Below are positions 51,524 through 60,210 of a stretch of 64,000 nucleotides of DNA, piece by piece. Position numbers and translations under genes: made by a program. The stretch covers positions 186,001 through 250,000 of the forward strand of contig NZ_JAERSF010000003.1 in NCBI RefSeq assembly GCF_016735615.1. Direction: 5' to 3'. The notes under the pieces are model-generated. The model was not told the origin of the DNA and ran no database searches. It saw only the letters and a list, made by a program, of their open reading frames with translations. Every line of letters begins with the position of its first letter. Positions within the stretch are counted from its first letter, which is position 1. This DNA is from Flavobacterium tagetis (GTDB lineage: Bacteria; Bacteroidota; Bacteroidia; Flavobacteriales; Flavobacteriaceae).

Positions 51524-53368
51524 ATGTTTGATATTTCTGCATTAAAAGAAATGAAGCTTTCTGAGCTTCAAGAAATAGCTAAGTTAGCTAAAACAATAAA
51601 GATTACCGGTGTCAAAAAAGAGACTTTAATTAGTCAGATTTTAGCACACCAAGAGAGCACTACTGCGCCTGCTGAAGCTTCTCAAACAAAGGTTGTTGCT
51701 GAAGCTAAAGAAGAAAAGCCAAAACGTGCTAGAATTGCGCCAGTAAAAACCAAAGCAGCAAATACAAAAAATGCTCCCGTTTTAGAATTTGATAAAGTAG
51801 AGGAAACTGTTCAAAAAAACGATACTGCTGAAACAGCTCAGCCAATTGCAGAAGTGGCAACTGAAGTAGTAGAGGAAAATAAAACACCGGCGATAAAAAA
51901 GGAGCCAAAAGGTGGAAAATTTAATAAACAGGCATACGAGAAAAAAGTAGCGCTGAAAAAAGAGAAAGAAACAGTAAAAGAAGTAGCTGCTACTGACGAA
52001 ACTGTAGAGTCAACTCCATCAGAATCAATTGTTTCTGAGCCAACAGCAGAAACAGCTGAAAAAACTACACAAGCTCCTGCAAAAAAGATTAATCCGAATC
52101 AGAATAAAAATCAGAACCAGAACCAAAATCAAAACCCGAATCAGAACCAAAATCAGAACGGGAATGGCAATGGAAACGGAAATCACAATAACCAAAATCC
52201 TAATCACAAGAATAAAAAGAACAATAATAACTTCAGAGATTCAGACTTTGAATTTGATGGGATTATTGAAAGTGAAGGTGTTTTAGAAATGATGCCAGAC
52301 GGTTACGGATTTTTACGTTCATCAGACTATAATTATTTAGCTTCTCCAGACGATATTTATTTATCAACTTCACAAATCAGATTATTTGGTTTAAAAACCG
52401 GAGATACTGTAAAAGGAGTAGTTCGTCCTCCAAAAGAAGGAGAGAAGTTTTTCCCATTGGTTCGTGTATTAAAAATTAACGGACACGATCCGCAAGTAGT
52501 TCGTGATAGAGTTTCTTTCGAACACTTGACACCAGTTTTTCCTTCAGAAAAATTCAAACTAGCCGAAAAAGGCAGTTCTATTTCAACAAGAATTATAGAT
52601 TTGTTTTCACCAATAGGTAAAGGTCAGCGTGGTATGATCGTTGCACAGCCTAAAACAGGTAAAACAATGCTTCTTAAAGATATTGCAAACGCAATTGCAG
52701 CTAACCACCCAGAAGTTTATTTGATTGTTCTTCTTATTGATGAGCGTCCTGAGGAGGTTACAGATATGCAAAGAAGTGTTCGTGGAGAAGTTATCGCTTC
52801 AACTTTTGATAGAGAGCCACAAGAGCACGTTAAAATCGCAAATATCGTTCTTGAAAAAGCAAAACGTTTAGTGGAATGCGGTCATGATGTTGTGATTCTT
52901 TTAGACTCGATTACACGTTTAGCAAGAGCGTACAATACAGTTCAGCCAGCATCTGGAAAAGTATTAAGTGGAGGTGTGGATGCAAACGCATTGCAAAAAC
53001 CAAAACGTTTCTTTGGAGCGGCTAGAAATGTAGAAAACGGAGGTTCTTTAAGTATCATCGCAACTGCATTAACAGAAACTGGTTCTAAAATGGACGAAGT
53101 TATCTTCGAGGAATTTAAAGGAACGGGTAACATGGAACTTCAATTAGACCGTAAGATAGCTAATAAACGTATTTTCCCTGCAATCGATCTTACATCGTCA
53201 AGTACACGTCGTGATGACTTATTATTAGACGAGAAAACATTACAAAGAATGTGGATTATGCGTAAGTATCTATCAGATATGAATCCAGTAGAATCTATGG
53301 ACTTTGTAAACGACCGTTTCAAGAAAACGAAGAATAATGAGGAGTTTTTGATTTCTATGAATGACTAA
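51524..53368 (+). CDS. rho: Transcription termination factor Rho with long Asn-rich insert
   Basis: A 614-residue hexameric RNA-DNA helicase that ends transcription. The N-terminal Rho_N helical domain is 1-45 (SALKEMKLSELQEIAKLAKT). A long, charged insert follows (46-236) with an Asn/Gln-rich tract (190-236). The RNA-binding domain covers 245-330 (GVLEMMPDGYGFLRSSDYNY), and the ATPase has Walker A PKTGKT (376-381), Walker B VVILLDSITRLARAYN, and a C-terminal ring with the Q- and R-loop segments. E. coli Rho has 419 residues; the additional length is almost all in the N-terminal insert, as is usual in Bacteroidota. A convergent terminator follows at 53432. Confidence 0.96.
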   Translation: MFDISALKEMKLSELQEIAKLAKTIKITGVKKETLISQILAHQESTTAPAEASQTKVVAEAKEEKPKRARIAPVKTKAANTKNAPVLEFDKVEETVQKNDTAETAQPIAEVATEVVEENKTPAIKKEPKGGKFNKQAYEKKVALKKEKETVKEVAATDETVESTPSESIVSEPTAETAEKTTQAPAKKINPNQNKNQNQNQNQNPNQNQNQNGNGNGNGNHNNQNPNHKNKKNNNNFRDSDFEFDGIIESEGVLEMMPDGYGFLRSSDYNYLASPDDIYLSTSQIRLFGLKTGDTVKGVVRPPKEGEKFFPLVRVLKINGHDPQVVRDRVSFEHLTPVFPSEKFKLAEKGSSISTRIIDLFSPIGKGQRGMIVAQPKTGKTMLLKDIANAIAANHPEVYLIVLLIDERPEEVTDMQRSVRGEVIASTFDREPQEHVKIANIVLEKAKRLVECGHDVVILLDSITRLARAYNTVQPASGKVLSGGVDANALQKPKRFFGAARNVENGGSLSIIATALTETGSKMDEVIFEEFKGTGNMELQLDRKIANKRIFPAIDLTSSSTRRDDLLLDEKTLQRMWIMRKYLSDMNPVESMDFVNDRFKKTKNNEEFLISMND

Positions 53369-53369
53369 T

Positions 53370-53540
53370 TTAAGGAGCAAAGGTTCAAAGTTACAAAGGT
53401 TCTGAGGTTTTCTTTTGGAATTTATAAATATAAAAAAGGGATGAATTTTAAAATTCATCCCTTTTTGTTTTTTTAATTTTTGCAGTATAGGTTCTTGTCT
53501 AATAATCTTTGAACCTTTGCACCTCTGAACCTTTGCACCT
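53370..53540. repeat. Inverted repeat of aaaggttc units around a terminator
   Basis: The sequence gagcaaaggttcaaagttac.. at about 53375 and ..ctttgcacctctgaaccttt at about 53535 are inverted copies. The rho terminator lies between them. The wording matches that near 20585 and 48680. Confidence 0.6.
53432..53468. terminator. Bidirectional terminator between rho and the M28 peptidase gene
   Basis: A perfect stem of about 17 pairs (aaaaagggatgaatttt / aaaattcatccctttt) with flanking A and T runs, between convergent genes. Confidence 0.9.
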
Positions 53541-54555
53541 ATTTTTTATCAACTACAGGTCTATTCTCTCTATTAGCTAAATCCCAAGCTACAACAAAAG
53601 CCAGTTTTGTTCTTTTAGTTAAAGCGTCATATTCAATTTTTTGAGGTTCGTCGCCTTTTCCGTGGTAGTCTTCGTGAACTCCGTTGAAGAAGAAAACAGC
53701 TGGAATACCGTGTTTTGCAAAGTTGTAATGGTCAGAACGCTCATAGAAATGGTTTGGATCTTTAGGATCATTAAATTTAAAATCTAAGTCCATTTTGATG
53801 TATTTTTCGTTTTGAGCTACAACAGCATTGTGTAAATCAGAAGATAATCTGTCAGCACCAATTACATAAACGTAGTTGTTTGTATTTGAATGCTCAACGT
53901 CGCGGCGTCCGATCATGTCGATGTTGATATCGGCAATTGTGTTTGCGATAGGGAATAATGGATTTTCAGAATAATAACGAGATCCGTGTAAACCATGTTC
54001 TTCACCAGTTACATGAAGAAACAAAATAGAACGTTTTGGGCCATGACCTTGTTTTTTAGCTTTAGCAAAAGCTTTAGCCATTTCTATCACAGCTACAGTT
54101 CCAGAACCATCATCGTCAGCACCATTATAAACTTCACCATCTTTAATTCCCACGTGATCATAGTGTGCAGAAATTACTAAAACTTCATTTGGTTTTTCTG
54201 AACCTTCAATGTAAGCCCAGATATTTTCAGAATCTGGAAGGTTTTGATTGCGTCTTGCATTCATAAATGTAGCAGGAACTGGCTGATAGAAGTCTGAAGC
54301 TCCTTTTGGAAAAGAAATTCCGCTTTTTTTGTATTGTTCGATCATATAAAGACCTGCTTTTTTCTGTCCTTTAGAACCAGTTTCGCGGCCTTCCATTTCA
54401 TCAGAAGCAACAGTATAAAGCATTTTTTTAAGATCTTTTTCGCTGATAGCTTTTACGTATTTTGTTGGATCCGAATTGTCTTTAGTTGTAGTTGACTGCG
54501 CAGTTTTACAAGAATACGCAGAGACAATTAAGAATAAAATGAGTATTTTTTTCAT
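53539..54555 (-). CDS. M28-family aminopeptidase lipoprotein
   Basis: 338 residues. The N-terminus MKKILILFLIVSAYSC is a lipoprotein signal (Cys16). The M28 motifs SAHYDHVGIKDG, YNGADDDGSGTVAVIEMAKA, GEEHGLHGS and DMIGRRD supply zinc ligands and the catalytic Glu, and SDHYNFAKHGIPAVFF the last His. A broad-specificity metallo-aminopeptidase of the cell envelope; exact substrates unknown. Confidence 0.92.
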   Translation of the reverse strand: MKKILILFLIVSAYSCKTAQSTTTKDNSDPTKYVKAISEKDLKKMLYTVASDEMEGRETGSKGQKKAGLYMIEQYKKSGISFPKGASDFYQPVPATFMNARRNQNLPDSENIWAYIEGSEKPNEVLVISAHYDHVGIKDGEVYNGADDDGSGTVAVIEMAKAFAKAKKQGHGPKRSILFLHVTGEEHGLHGSRYYSENPLFPIANTIADINIDMIGRRDVEHSNTNNYVYVIGADRLSSDLHNAVVAQNEKYIKMDLDFKFNDPKDPNHFYERSDHYNFAKHGIPAVFFFNGVHEDYHGKGDEPQKIEYDALTKRTKLAFVVAWDLANRENRPVVDKK

Positions 54556-54564
54556 TTCTTATAG

Positions 54565-55539
54565 TTAGTGTAAATTAATAAATGTGTAAAGAACGTATAA
54601 AGTGAGTAAAAATAGGATAAAAAGAGAATTTATAATAAACAAGAAGAAGCTTTTTATAAAAGATACTATTCTTGACTCGCCATAAAAACGGTGATGTGCA
54701 GGATAAAAATAATAGCACATCCAAATGGTTCCTGCAAATGTTGTAATTGATGATATAAAAGACAGCGGACTATCTTCTCCAAAAAGACCAATTACTCTGT
54801 CGATGATAAACATGATGAGGAAAATCAGTAATAGGAAAGAAAAATAGTGGAGTGTGAAAATTCCATGATCAAAATAATACCATCTCTTTTTATTATGAAA
54901 AAGCCACAGGAAAAAAGCAAAAAACGGCATGATTATGAAGAGGATTTTAGGCAGGTTATGAAAGAACGATTCAACGAATTTTTCATAAATCTCTTTTTTG
55001 GTATATTTTTCCGTTACGTGTATTGCTTTTTTAGAAAACCAATAAGATGAAGCATTTAGCTTTTCATTTGGTTTTCCATATTTTTGAATCGAATCAATTT
55101 CTTTCATCGTTTTAAAATGAAAGTATCTTTTGTCGTCCTTTCTGCTTATATTTAGACTGTCAGTAGCCTTAGAGAGTTCTTTGTTAAGTGCTTCTTCACT
55201 TTTATCAATTTTTTCACCTACATTGTTTGGAAACATTGCAATTAACAAAAAGGTAATAAAACTTATAAAAATGTAAAGTCGAACCGGTGCAAGATAAGAC
55301 AAACGTTTTCCTGAAAGGTATTCTTTTGTAAGTGTTGAAGGCTTGAACAATAGATTTTTAATGGTCTTCCAAAAAGCATTTTCGTAATGCGTTAAATCTT
55401 CAAAGAAATGAACAAATAAGTGATGAAAAGTTTTTCGGCTATCGCTGTTTTCTTGTCCGCAGTTGGGGCAGTATTTTTGTTCGACAACATGCCTGCAGTT
55501 TAGACAAGTTTTGTCTTCTCTAATTTTATTATGTGACAT
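54565..55539 (-). CDS. DUF3667 membrane protein with zinc ribbon
   Basis: 324 residues. The N-terminal zinc ribbon has Cys12, 15, 24 and 27 (CLNCRHVVEQKYCPNCG). The DUF3667 motif HLFVHFFEDLTHYENAFWKT is followed by KPSTLTKEYLSGKRLSYLAP, then about four to five transmembrane segments. Function unknown; common in Bacteroidota. It is close behind the dienelactone hydrolase gene (39 bases). Confidence 0.9.
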   Translation of the reverse strand: MSHNKIREDKTCLNCRHVVEQKYCPNCGQENSDSRKTFHHLFVHFFEDLTHYENAFWKTIKNLLFKPSTLTKEYLSGKRLSYLAPVRLYIFISFITFLLIAMFPNNVGEKIDKSEEALNKELSKATDSLNISRKDDKRYFHFKTMKEIDSIQKYGKPNEKLNASSYWFSKKAIHVTEKYTKKEIYEKFVESFFHNLPKILFIIMPFFAFFLWLFHNKKRWYYFDHGIFTLHYFSFLLLIFLIMFIIDRVIGLFGEDSPLSFISSITTFAGTIWMCYYFYPAHHRFYGESRIVSFIKSFFLFIINSLFILFLLTLYVLYTFINLH

Positions 55540-55578
55540 TGGTTTATGTAAATTGATTTGTTCTGGTAGTTTTTAAAA

Positions 55579-56352
55579 TTATTTTTTCAGGACTTCGTTT
55601 AAGAAAAGCTGTAAATGGTCAAAAGATCTTTTTGCGGCAATAGCATTATATGCAGCGCCTTTAGAGTTATCGCTTCCAGCTTCAGGGTTTGTAAAAGAGT
55701 GAACCGCATTTGCATAATAAATCATTTCCCAGTCTGCTTTGCCATCACGCATTTCCTGTTGAAAAGCGGTAATTTCGTCTTTTGAAACAAAAGGATCATC
55801 AGCTCCATGGCAAATAAGAACTTTTGTAGAAATTGGTTCATTTTTTCTGCTCGCATCTTTTCCTAAACCGCCGTGAAAAGAAGCAATACCTTTTACATTC
55901 AAATGCCCTCGGGCAGCTTCAAGAACCCCGCTTCCTCCAAAGCAATATCCAATAGCAACAATATTGTCAGCATTTGCACCAGATTTGACTAATTCTTTCA
56001 AAGCAGCATCAATACGTTTTTGATAAGCTTCATAATTAGTTTTATAAAAACCAGCCTGTTTTCCTGCTTCACCTGTGTTTTTTGGATAATTTCCTTCACC
56101 ATAAATATCGGCGATAAAAACGTGATAGCCCAGTTTAGATAATTCTTCTGCAATTCCTTTAGAAGCATTATCAATTCCTAGCCACGCTGGTAAAAGTAAG
56201 ATTCCTGGATTGTTACTGCTTTTTTTAGCAGATTTTATAAATAAGCCGTTTAGCTGTTGGCTTCCTTCTGTATATTTTACTGGTTTTAATTGCGCATTCA
56301 TAAGATTTGAGAATAAGATTGCACTGAATAAAATGATTATGGAGTTTTTCAT
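55579..56352 (-). CDS. Exported dienelactone hydrolase-family protein
   Basis: 257 residues from the ATG at 56350-56352 with a signal peptide (MKNSIIILFSAILFSNLMNA). It has an alpha/beta-hydrolase fold. The nucleophile motif AIGYCFGGSGVLEAARG has Cys, as in dienelactone hydrolase, followed by Asp (CHGADDPFVS) and His (ANAVHSFTN). It probably cleaves an ester or lactone in the periplasm. The ring-cleavage substrate of the classical enzyme is not implied. Confidence 0.9.
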   Translation of the reverse strand: MKNSIIILFSAILFSNLMNAQLKPVKYTEGSQQLNGLFIKSAKKSSNNPGILLLPAWLGIDNASKGIAEELSKLGYHVFIADIYGEGNYPKNTGEAGKQAGFYKTNYEAYQKRIDAALKELVKSGANADNIVAIGYCFGGSGVLEAARGHLNVKGIASFHGGLGKDASRKNEPISTKVLICHGADDPFVSKDEITAFQQEMRDGKADWEMIYYANAVHSFTNPEAGSDNSKGAAYNAIAAKRSFDHLQLFLNEVLKK

Positions 56353-56396
56353 GATTTCTTCAATTTTTAACAAATATCAGAAATATTATGTTACAA

Positions 56397-56430
56397 AAAA
56401 ACCTCACAAGTAAATTCTTGTGAGGTTTTG
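56397..56430 (-). terminator. Terminator of the Lrp/AsnC regulator gene
   Basis: The eleven-pair stem aacctcacaag / cttgtgaggtt (about 56401-56411, 56418-56428) is preceded by A7, which gives a T-run on the minus strand about 30 bases past the stop. Confidence 0.85.
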
Positions 56431-56461
56431 TAGCCAATATTTTAAAAGAATATTTTCTTTT

Positions 56462-56914
56462 TTATAATGATATATTTCGTTTAAAAGCACAGCCCAGTTC
56501 CACAATAGAATCGGTTTTGTCAATGCCTGGAATTCCATCAATTTTTTCATAAAGGATTCGGCGCATGTGTTCATGATTTTTCGCAATGATTTTTATATAA
56601 AGCGTAAAAGAACCAGTTACATAATAGCATTCTGTAATCTCAGGGATTTCTTTAAGAGCTTCTATAATTCTTTCAGAATCAGAATCTTTGTTTAATGAGA
56701 GTCCAGTAAAAGAAGCCCAGTCGTACCCAATTTTCTTTTCTTGAATAATGGGTTTTATTCCGCCAATTACACCTTGTTCAATCATTCTATTAATACGCTG
56801 ATGCACCATTGTATTTGATATTTTAAGATTAGTGGCGATAGAAGAGAAAGCCATTCTTCCGTCTTTTTCTAATTCTTTTAGGATACTAATATCAAATTCG
56901 TCTAATAATTCCAT
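56462..56914 (-). CDS. Lrp/AsnC-type transcriptional regulator
   Basis: 150 residues. The helix-turn-helix is at about 8-55 (ISILKELEKDGRMAFSSIAT then TMVHQRINRMIEQGVIGG). The RAM ligand-binding domain follows (FTGLSLNKDSDSERIIEALK, ITECYYVTGSFTLYIKI). It is divergent from rocD, with an intergenic inverted repeat at 57042-57075. The layout suggests that it controls ornithine/arginine breakdown, as Lrp-type regulators do near rocD-like genes elsewhere; this is inference. Confidence 0.93.
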   Translation of the reverse strand: MELLDEFDISILKELEKDGRMAFSSIATNLKISNTMVHQRINRMIEQGVIGGIKPIIQEKKIGYDWASFTGLSLNKDSDSERIIEALKEIPEITECYYVTGSFTLYIKIIAKNHEHMRRILYEKIDGIPGIDKTDSIVELGCAFKRNISL

Positions 56915-57041
56915 TCAGTAAAAATCGTTTTAAAATTGAGTCTTTTGCGATTCATAAAAGTAATTCTTTTTTTTAATAAACAGACATTGAATCACATTTC
57001 TCAAAAATAAATATGCCTTTTTCGAGGTGTTTAAATTTAAG

Positions 57042-57075
57042 TTTTGACTTTTATTTTGTTACATTTAAGTCAAAA
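57042..57075. promoter_or_regulatory. Candidate operator for the Lrp/AsnC regulator
   Basis: The perfect nine-base inverted repeat ttttgactt / aagtcaaaa has a 16-base spacer. It lies 14 bases upstream of the rocD -33 box in the divergent intergenic region. Confidence 0.55.
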
Positions 57076-57089
57076 TTATGTTTTTTGGA

Positions 57090-57118
57090 TTGTTATTTGT
57101 TTAATTTTAATATTTTTG
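57090..57118 (+). promoter_or_regulatory. Predicted promoter of rocD
   Basis: TTG at 57090-57092, 18 bases, TATTTTTG at 57111-57118, followed by a leader of about 15 bases to the ATG at 57139. It excludes the upstream start of the open frame at 57013. Confidence 0.65.
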
Positions 57119-57138
57119 TAGAAATAAAAAGCATATTT

Positions 57139-58389
57139 ATGATAAGTACTGAAAAAACACTTTCGTCAAAATCAGAAGTTTTGATTGAAAAAGAAAACAA
57201 ATATGGAGCTCATAATTACCATCCGCTTCCTGTAGTTTTAGAACGAGGAGAAGGTGTATATGTATGGGATGTTGACGGAAAGAAATATTATGATTTTTTA
57301 TCTGCTTATTCTGCGGTAAATCAGGGTCATTGCCATCCAAAAATTGTGAATGCAATGGTAGAACAGGCGCAAAAACTGACTTTGACTTCTCGCGCTTTTT
57401 ACAACGATAAATTAGGAAACTACGAAGAATATGTAACGAATTATTTTGGTTTCGATAAAGTTCTTCCAATGAATACAGGTGCTGAAGCAGTTGAAACAGC
57501 TTTGAAAATTTCTAGAAAATGGGCTTATGAAGTAAAAGGGATTCCAGAAAATCAAGCGCAAATTATTGTGTGCGAGAATAACTTTCACGGAAGAACTACA
57601 ACTATCATTTCATTTTCGAATGATGAAACAGCACGCAAAAACTTCGGACCTTTTACAGATGGTTTCATTAAAATTAAATATGATAATTTGGAAGCTTTAG
57701 AAAACGCTTTAAATTCATCTAAAAATATTGCAGGATTTTTAGTAGAACCAATTCAAGGTGAAGCAGGAGTTTACGTTCCCTCTGAAGGCTATTTAGCGAA
57801 AGCAAAAGCACTTTGCGAAAAACACAATGTACTTTTTATTGCAGATGAGGTTCAGACAGGAATTGCGCGTACAGGAAAACTGTTAGCAGTTCATCATGAA
57901 AATGTACAGCCAGATGTTTTGATTTTAGGAAAAGCAATTTCTGGCGGAGTTTACCCAGTTTCGGCTGTTTTATGCAATGACGAAATCATGAATGTGATTA
58001 AGCCAGGACAGCACGGATCTACTTTTGGAGGAAATCCTGTTGCGGCGGCCGTAGCGATTGCAGCTTTGGAAGTGATTAAAGACGAAAAACTGGCTGAAAA
58101 TGCAGAACGTTTGGGAGTTATTTTAAGAGATGGATTAAATAAAATCGCCGAAAAAAATAACTTAATTACGCTGGTTCGCGGAAAAGGTCTTTTGAATGCA
58201 ATTGTAATCAATACAGACGAAGAATCTGATTTGGCTTGGGAAATCTGTTTGAAATTTAGAGATAACGGATTATTGGCAAAACCAACTCATGGAAACAAAA
58301 TTAGATTAGCACCACCTTTGGTAATGACCGAAGAGCAAATTAATGAATGTCTTGAGATTATCGAGAAATCTTTGAATGAGTTTAAATAA
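57139..58389 (+). CDS. rocD: Ornithine--oxo-acid aminotransferase
   Basis: 416 residues from the ATG at 57139 (MISTEKTLSSKSEVLIEKEN). A PLP-dependent class III aminotransferase that moves the delta-amino group of ornithine to 2-oxoglutarate, giving glutamate semialdehyde. Motifs: ENKYGAHNYHPLPVVLERGE, SAYSAVNQGHCHPKI, LPMNTGAEAVETALK, ADEVQTGIARTGK and LGKAISGGVYPVSAV with the PLP lysine. The length equals that of other ornithine aminotransferases. It stands alone and is divergent from the Lrp/AsnC regulator. An open frame extends to 57013, but the promoter lies inside it. Confidence 0.95.
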   Translation: MISTEKTLSSKSEVLIEKENKYGAHNYHPLPVVLERGEGVYVWDVDGKKYYDFLSAYSAVNQGHCHPKIVNAMVEQAQKLTLTSRAFYNDKLGNYEEYVTNYFGFDKVLPMNTGAEAVETALKISRKWAYEVKGIPENQAQIIVCENNFHGRTTTIISFSNDETARKNFGPFTDGFIKIKYDNLEALENALNSSKNIAGFLVEPIQGEAGVYVPSEGYLAKAKALCEKHNVLFIADEVQTGIARTGKLLAVHHENVQPDVLILGKAISGGVYPVSAVLCNDEIMNVIKPGQHGSTFGGNPVAAAVAIAALEVIKDEKLAENAERLGVILRDGLNKIAEKNNLITLVRGKGLLNAIVINTDEESDLAWEICLKFRDNGLLAKPTHGNKIRLAPPLVMTEEQINECLEIIEKSLNEFK

Positions 58390-58410
58390 TTCTTTCTAAT
58401 AATTTAAAAA

Positions 58411-58441
58411 TAAAAGCAGCAAATTACTTGCTGCTTTTTTT
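58411..58441. terminator. Terminator between rocD and the arylsulfatase gene
   Basis: The stem aaaagcagcaa / ttgctgctttt has an ATTAC loop and a T7 tail. It lies between convergent genes and serves rocD best. Confidence 0.85.
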
Positions 58442-58521
58442 GTAGACCATTTTTGTTTAAAAAGCGACTGCTGTAGTGACAATTGCTTTTTGTCATAATT
58501 ACTAAAATATCAAAAAAGTAA

Positions 58522-60177
58522 TTATTTCTTTGGAGCTGAGCCCGGAATCAATTCTCCTTTTTGTTTGAATTTGCTGTATTCTACAACTCCTGTTTTATCT
58601 GCCCAGTCGAAGTATTTTGCCGAAAGATCATTTACAATTCCAGGATTTTGTGCCGCAACGTTTGTTGTTTCCCCACGGTCTGTTTCAAGATTGTAAAGCT
58701 CCCATTGATAAGACGGATAAATAGAAACCAATTTCCATTTTCCTTCTCTAACGGCTCTGTTTCCAGCTCTTTCCCAGAATAAAGGAGCGCCACGGTTTAC
58801 TTCTGAAACATTGTCAAATAAAACTGGCAGTAAACTTTTTCCAGGAAGCGGATTAGAGTTTATTCCATTTAAAACTTTAGGATATTCAATCCCGGCCAAT
58901 TCGTAGAAAGTGGGAGCAAGATCTATAATATGTCCGGTTCCTTTATCGATTCTTCCTGCTTTAATTTTTGAAGGATACCAAGCGATGAATGGAGAACTGA
59001 ATCCGCCTTCGTGCATATTGTTTTTATAATCTTGTAAAGGTGTATTTGATAAATATGCCCAGTTTTGCTCCTGATAATCAAAAGAGCCAGAAGAACCCAC
59101 AGGTCCGTCATTTCGAACCAAACCTCTCCCTAACGGATTGTAGGTATTAAATCCGCCTTGAGCGCCATTATCAGAAATAAAAATAATTAGTGTGTTTTTA
59201 TCCTTTTTCAGTTCTTTTAGCTTATTCAAAACTTTGCCCACATTCTGATCCATATTGTCAACCATTGCAGCATAGACTTCCATTTTTGCTTTCCAGAATT
59301 GTTTCTCATCATAAGTCAGTTTGCTCCATTCTGGAACTTCAGGATCTCTTGCCGAAACAGTTTGATTTGGTGGTAAGATGCCATTAGCTTTTAATTTCTC
59401 AATTCGTTTTTCTCTTAAAACATCCCAACCTTGATCAAATTTGCCTCTATATTTTGCAATATCAACAGGTTTTGCCTGTAATGGCCAGTGAGGCGCTGTA
59501 AAAGCTAAGTACAAAAAGAAAGGCTTATTTTCTTTGTTTTGTTCGTCTAAGAAAGTGACCGCATTATTACCGATTTCATCTGTAAAATAGTAAGAATCAT
59601 CTTTTGGGTGCAGCTCTTCATTATTACGAATTAATTTTACTGGATAAGGCGTTTTTCCAAAAGGCAAAGGTTTGGTGTCAAAATAATTAGAAGCGCCTTT
59701 TAAGATGCCATAAAATTTATCAAAGCCTCTTTGGTTAGGCCACTGCGCTTGATCTTCAGAACCAACATGCCATTTTCCTGATAAAAGCGTGCTGTATCCG
59801 CCTGAGCGAAAAACTTCACCTAATGTCAGAGATTCTTTGTTTAAATAACCTTGATATGCTGGCAAACCCAGATTAACATCAAAAAAACCTACGCCAGCTT
59901 TATGCTGATATTGTCCCGTTAATAAGGAAGCTCTCGTAGGCGCGCAGATGGAGTTATTGTAAAATTCGCGAAGGCGTGTTCCTTCTTTTGCCAATCGATC
60001 TAGATTTGGAGTGCTAATTTCGGAGCCATAATTTCCTAAATCCGAATAACCCATGTCGTCGACCAAAATCAAAATAATATTTGGTTTTGAAGCATTATTT
60101 TGTGCATTTAATTTGTAAATACATGCCGTTCCTGAGAGAAGGAAAGAAAGTAAAATGTTTTTTAGTTTGGTATTCAT
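58522..60177 (-). CDS. Exported arylsulfatase
   Basis: A 551-residue formylglycine-dependent sulfatase. Signal peptide (residues 1-25, MNTKLKNILLSFLLSGTACI). The sulfatase consensus is SICAPTRASLLTGQ with Cys78 as the residue converted to formylglycine. Metal and active-site motifs are LILVDDMGYSDLG, SGKWHVG, APHWPLQ and FISDNGAQGG. It hydrolyses sulfate esters in the periplasm. The exact carbohydrate or aryl substrate is not readable. The maturation enzyme (FGE or anSME) is not in this window. The next gene on the same strand is the YeiH-type exporter, 33 bases upstream. Confidence 0.94.
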   Translation of the reverse strand: MNTKLKNILLSFLLSGTACIYKLNAQNNASKPNIILILVDDMGYSDLGNYGSEISTPNLDRLAKEGTRLREFYNNSICAPTRASLLTGQYQHKAGVGFFDVNLGLPAYQGYLNKESLTLGEVFRSGGYSTLLSGKWHVGSEDQAQWPNQRGFDKFYGILKGASNYFDTKPLPFGKTPYPVKLIRNNEELHPKDDSYYFTDEIGNNAVTFLDEQNKENKPFFLYLAFTAPHWPLQAKPVDIAKYRGKFDQGWDVLREKRIEKLKANGILPPNQTVSARDPEVPEWSKLTYDEKQFWKAKMEVYAAMVDNMDQNVGKVLNKLKELKKDKNTLIIFISDNGAQGGFNTYNPLGRGLVRNDGPVGSSGSFDYQEQNWAYLSNTPLQDYKNNMHEGGFSSPFIAWYPSKIKAGRIDKGTGHIIDLAPTFYELAGIEYPKVLNGINSNPLPGKSLLPVLFDNVSEVNRGAPLFWERAGNRAVREGKWKLVSIYPSYQWELYNLETDRGETTNVAAQNPGIVNDLSAKYFDWADKTGVVEYSKFKQKGELIPGSAPKK

Positions 60178-60210
60178 AGTATTATATTTTGTTTTAAAGC
60201 TCTCTTTAAA

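Noticed and set aside
57013..57138. A 42-residue N-terminal extension of ornithine aminotransferase
   Set aside because: It contains the predicted promoter and operator and has a composition unlike the enzyme; the ATG at 57139 gives the usual length.
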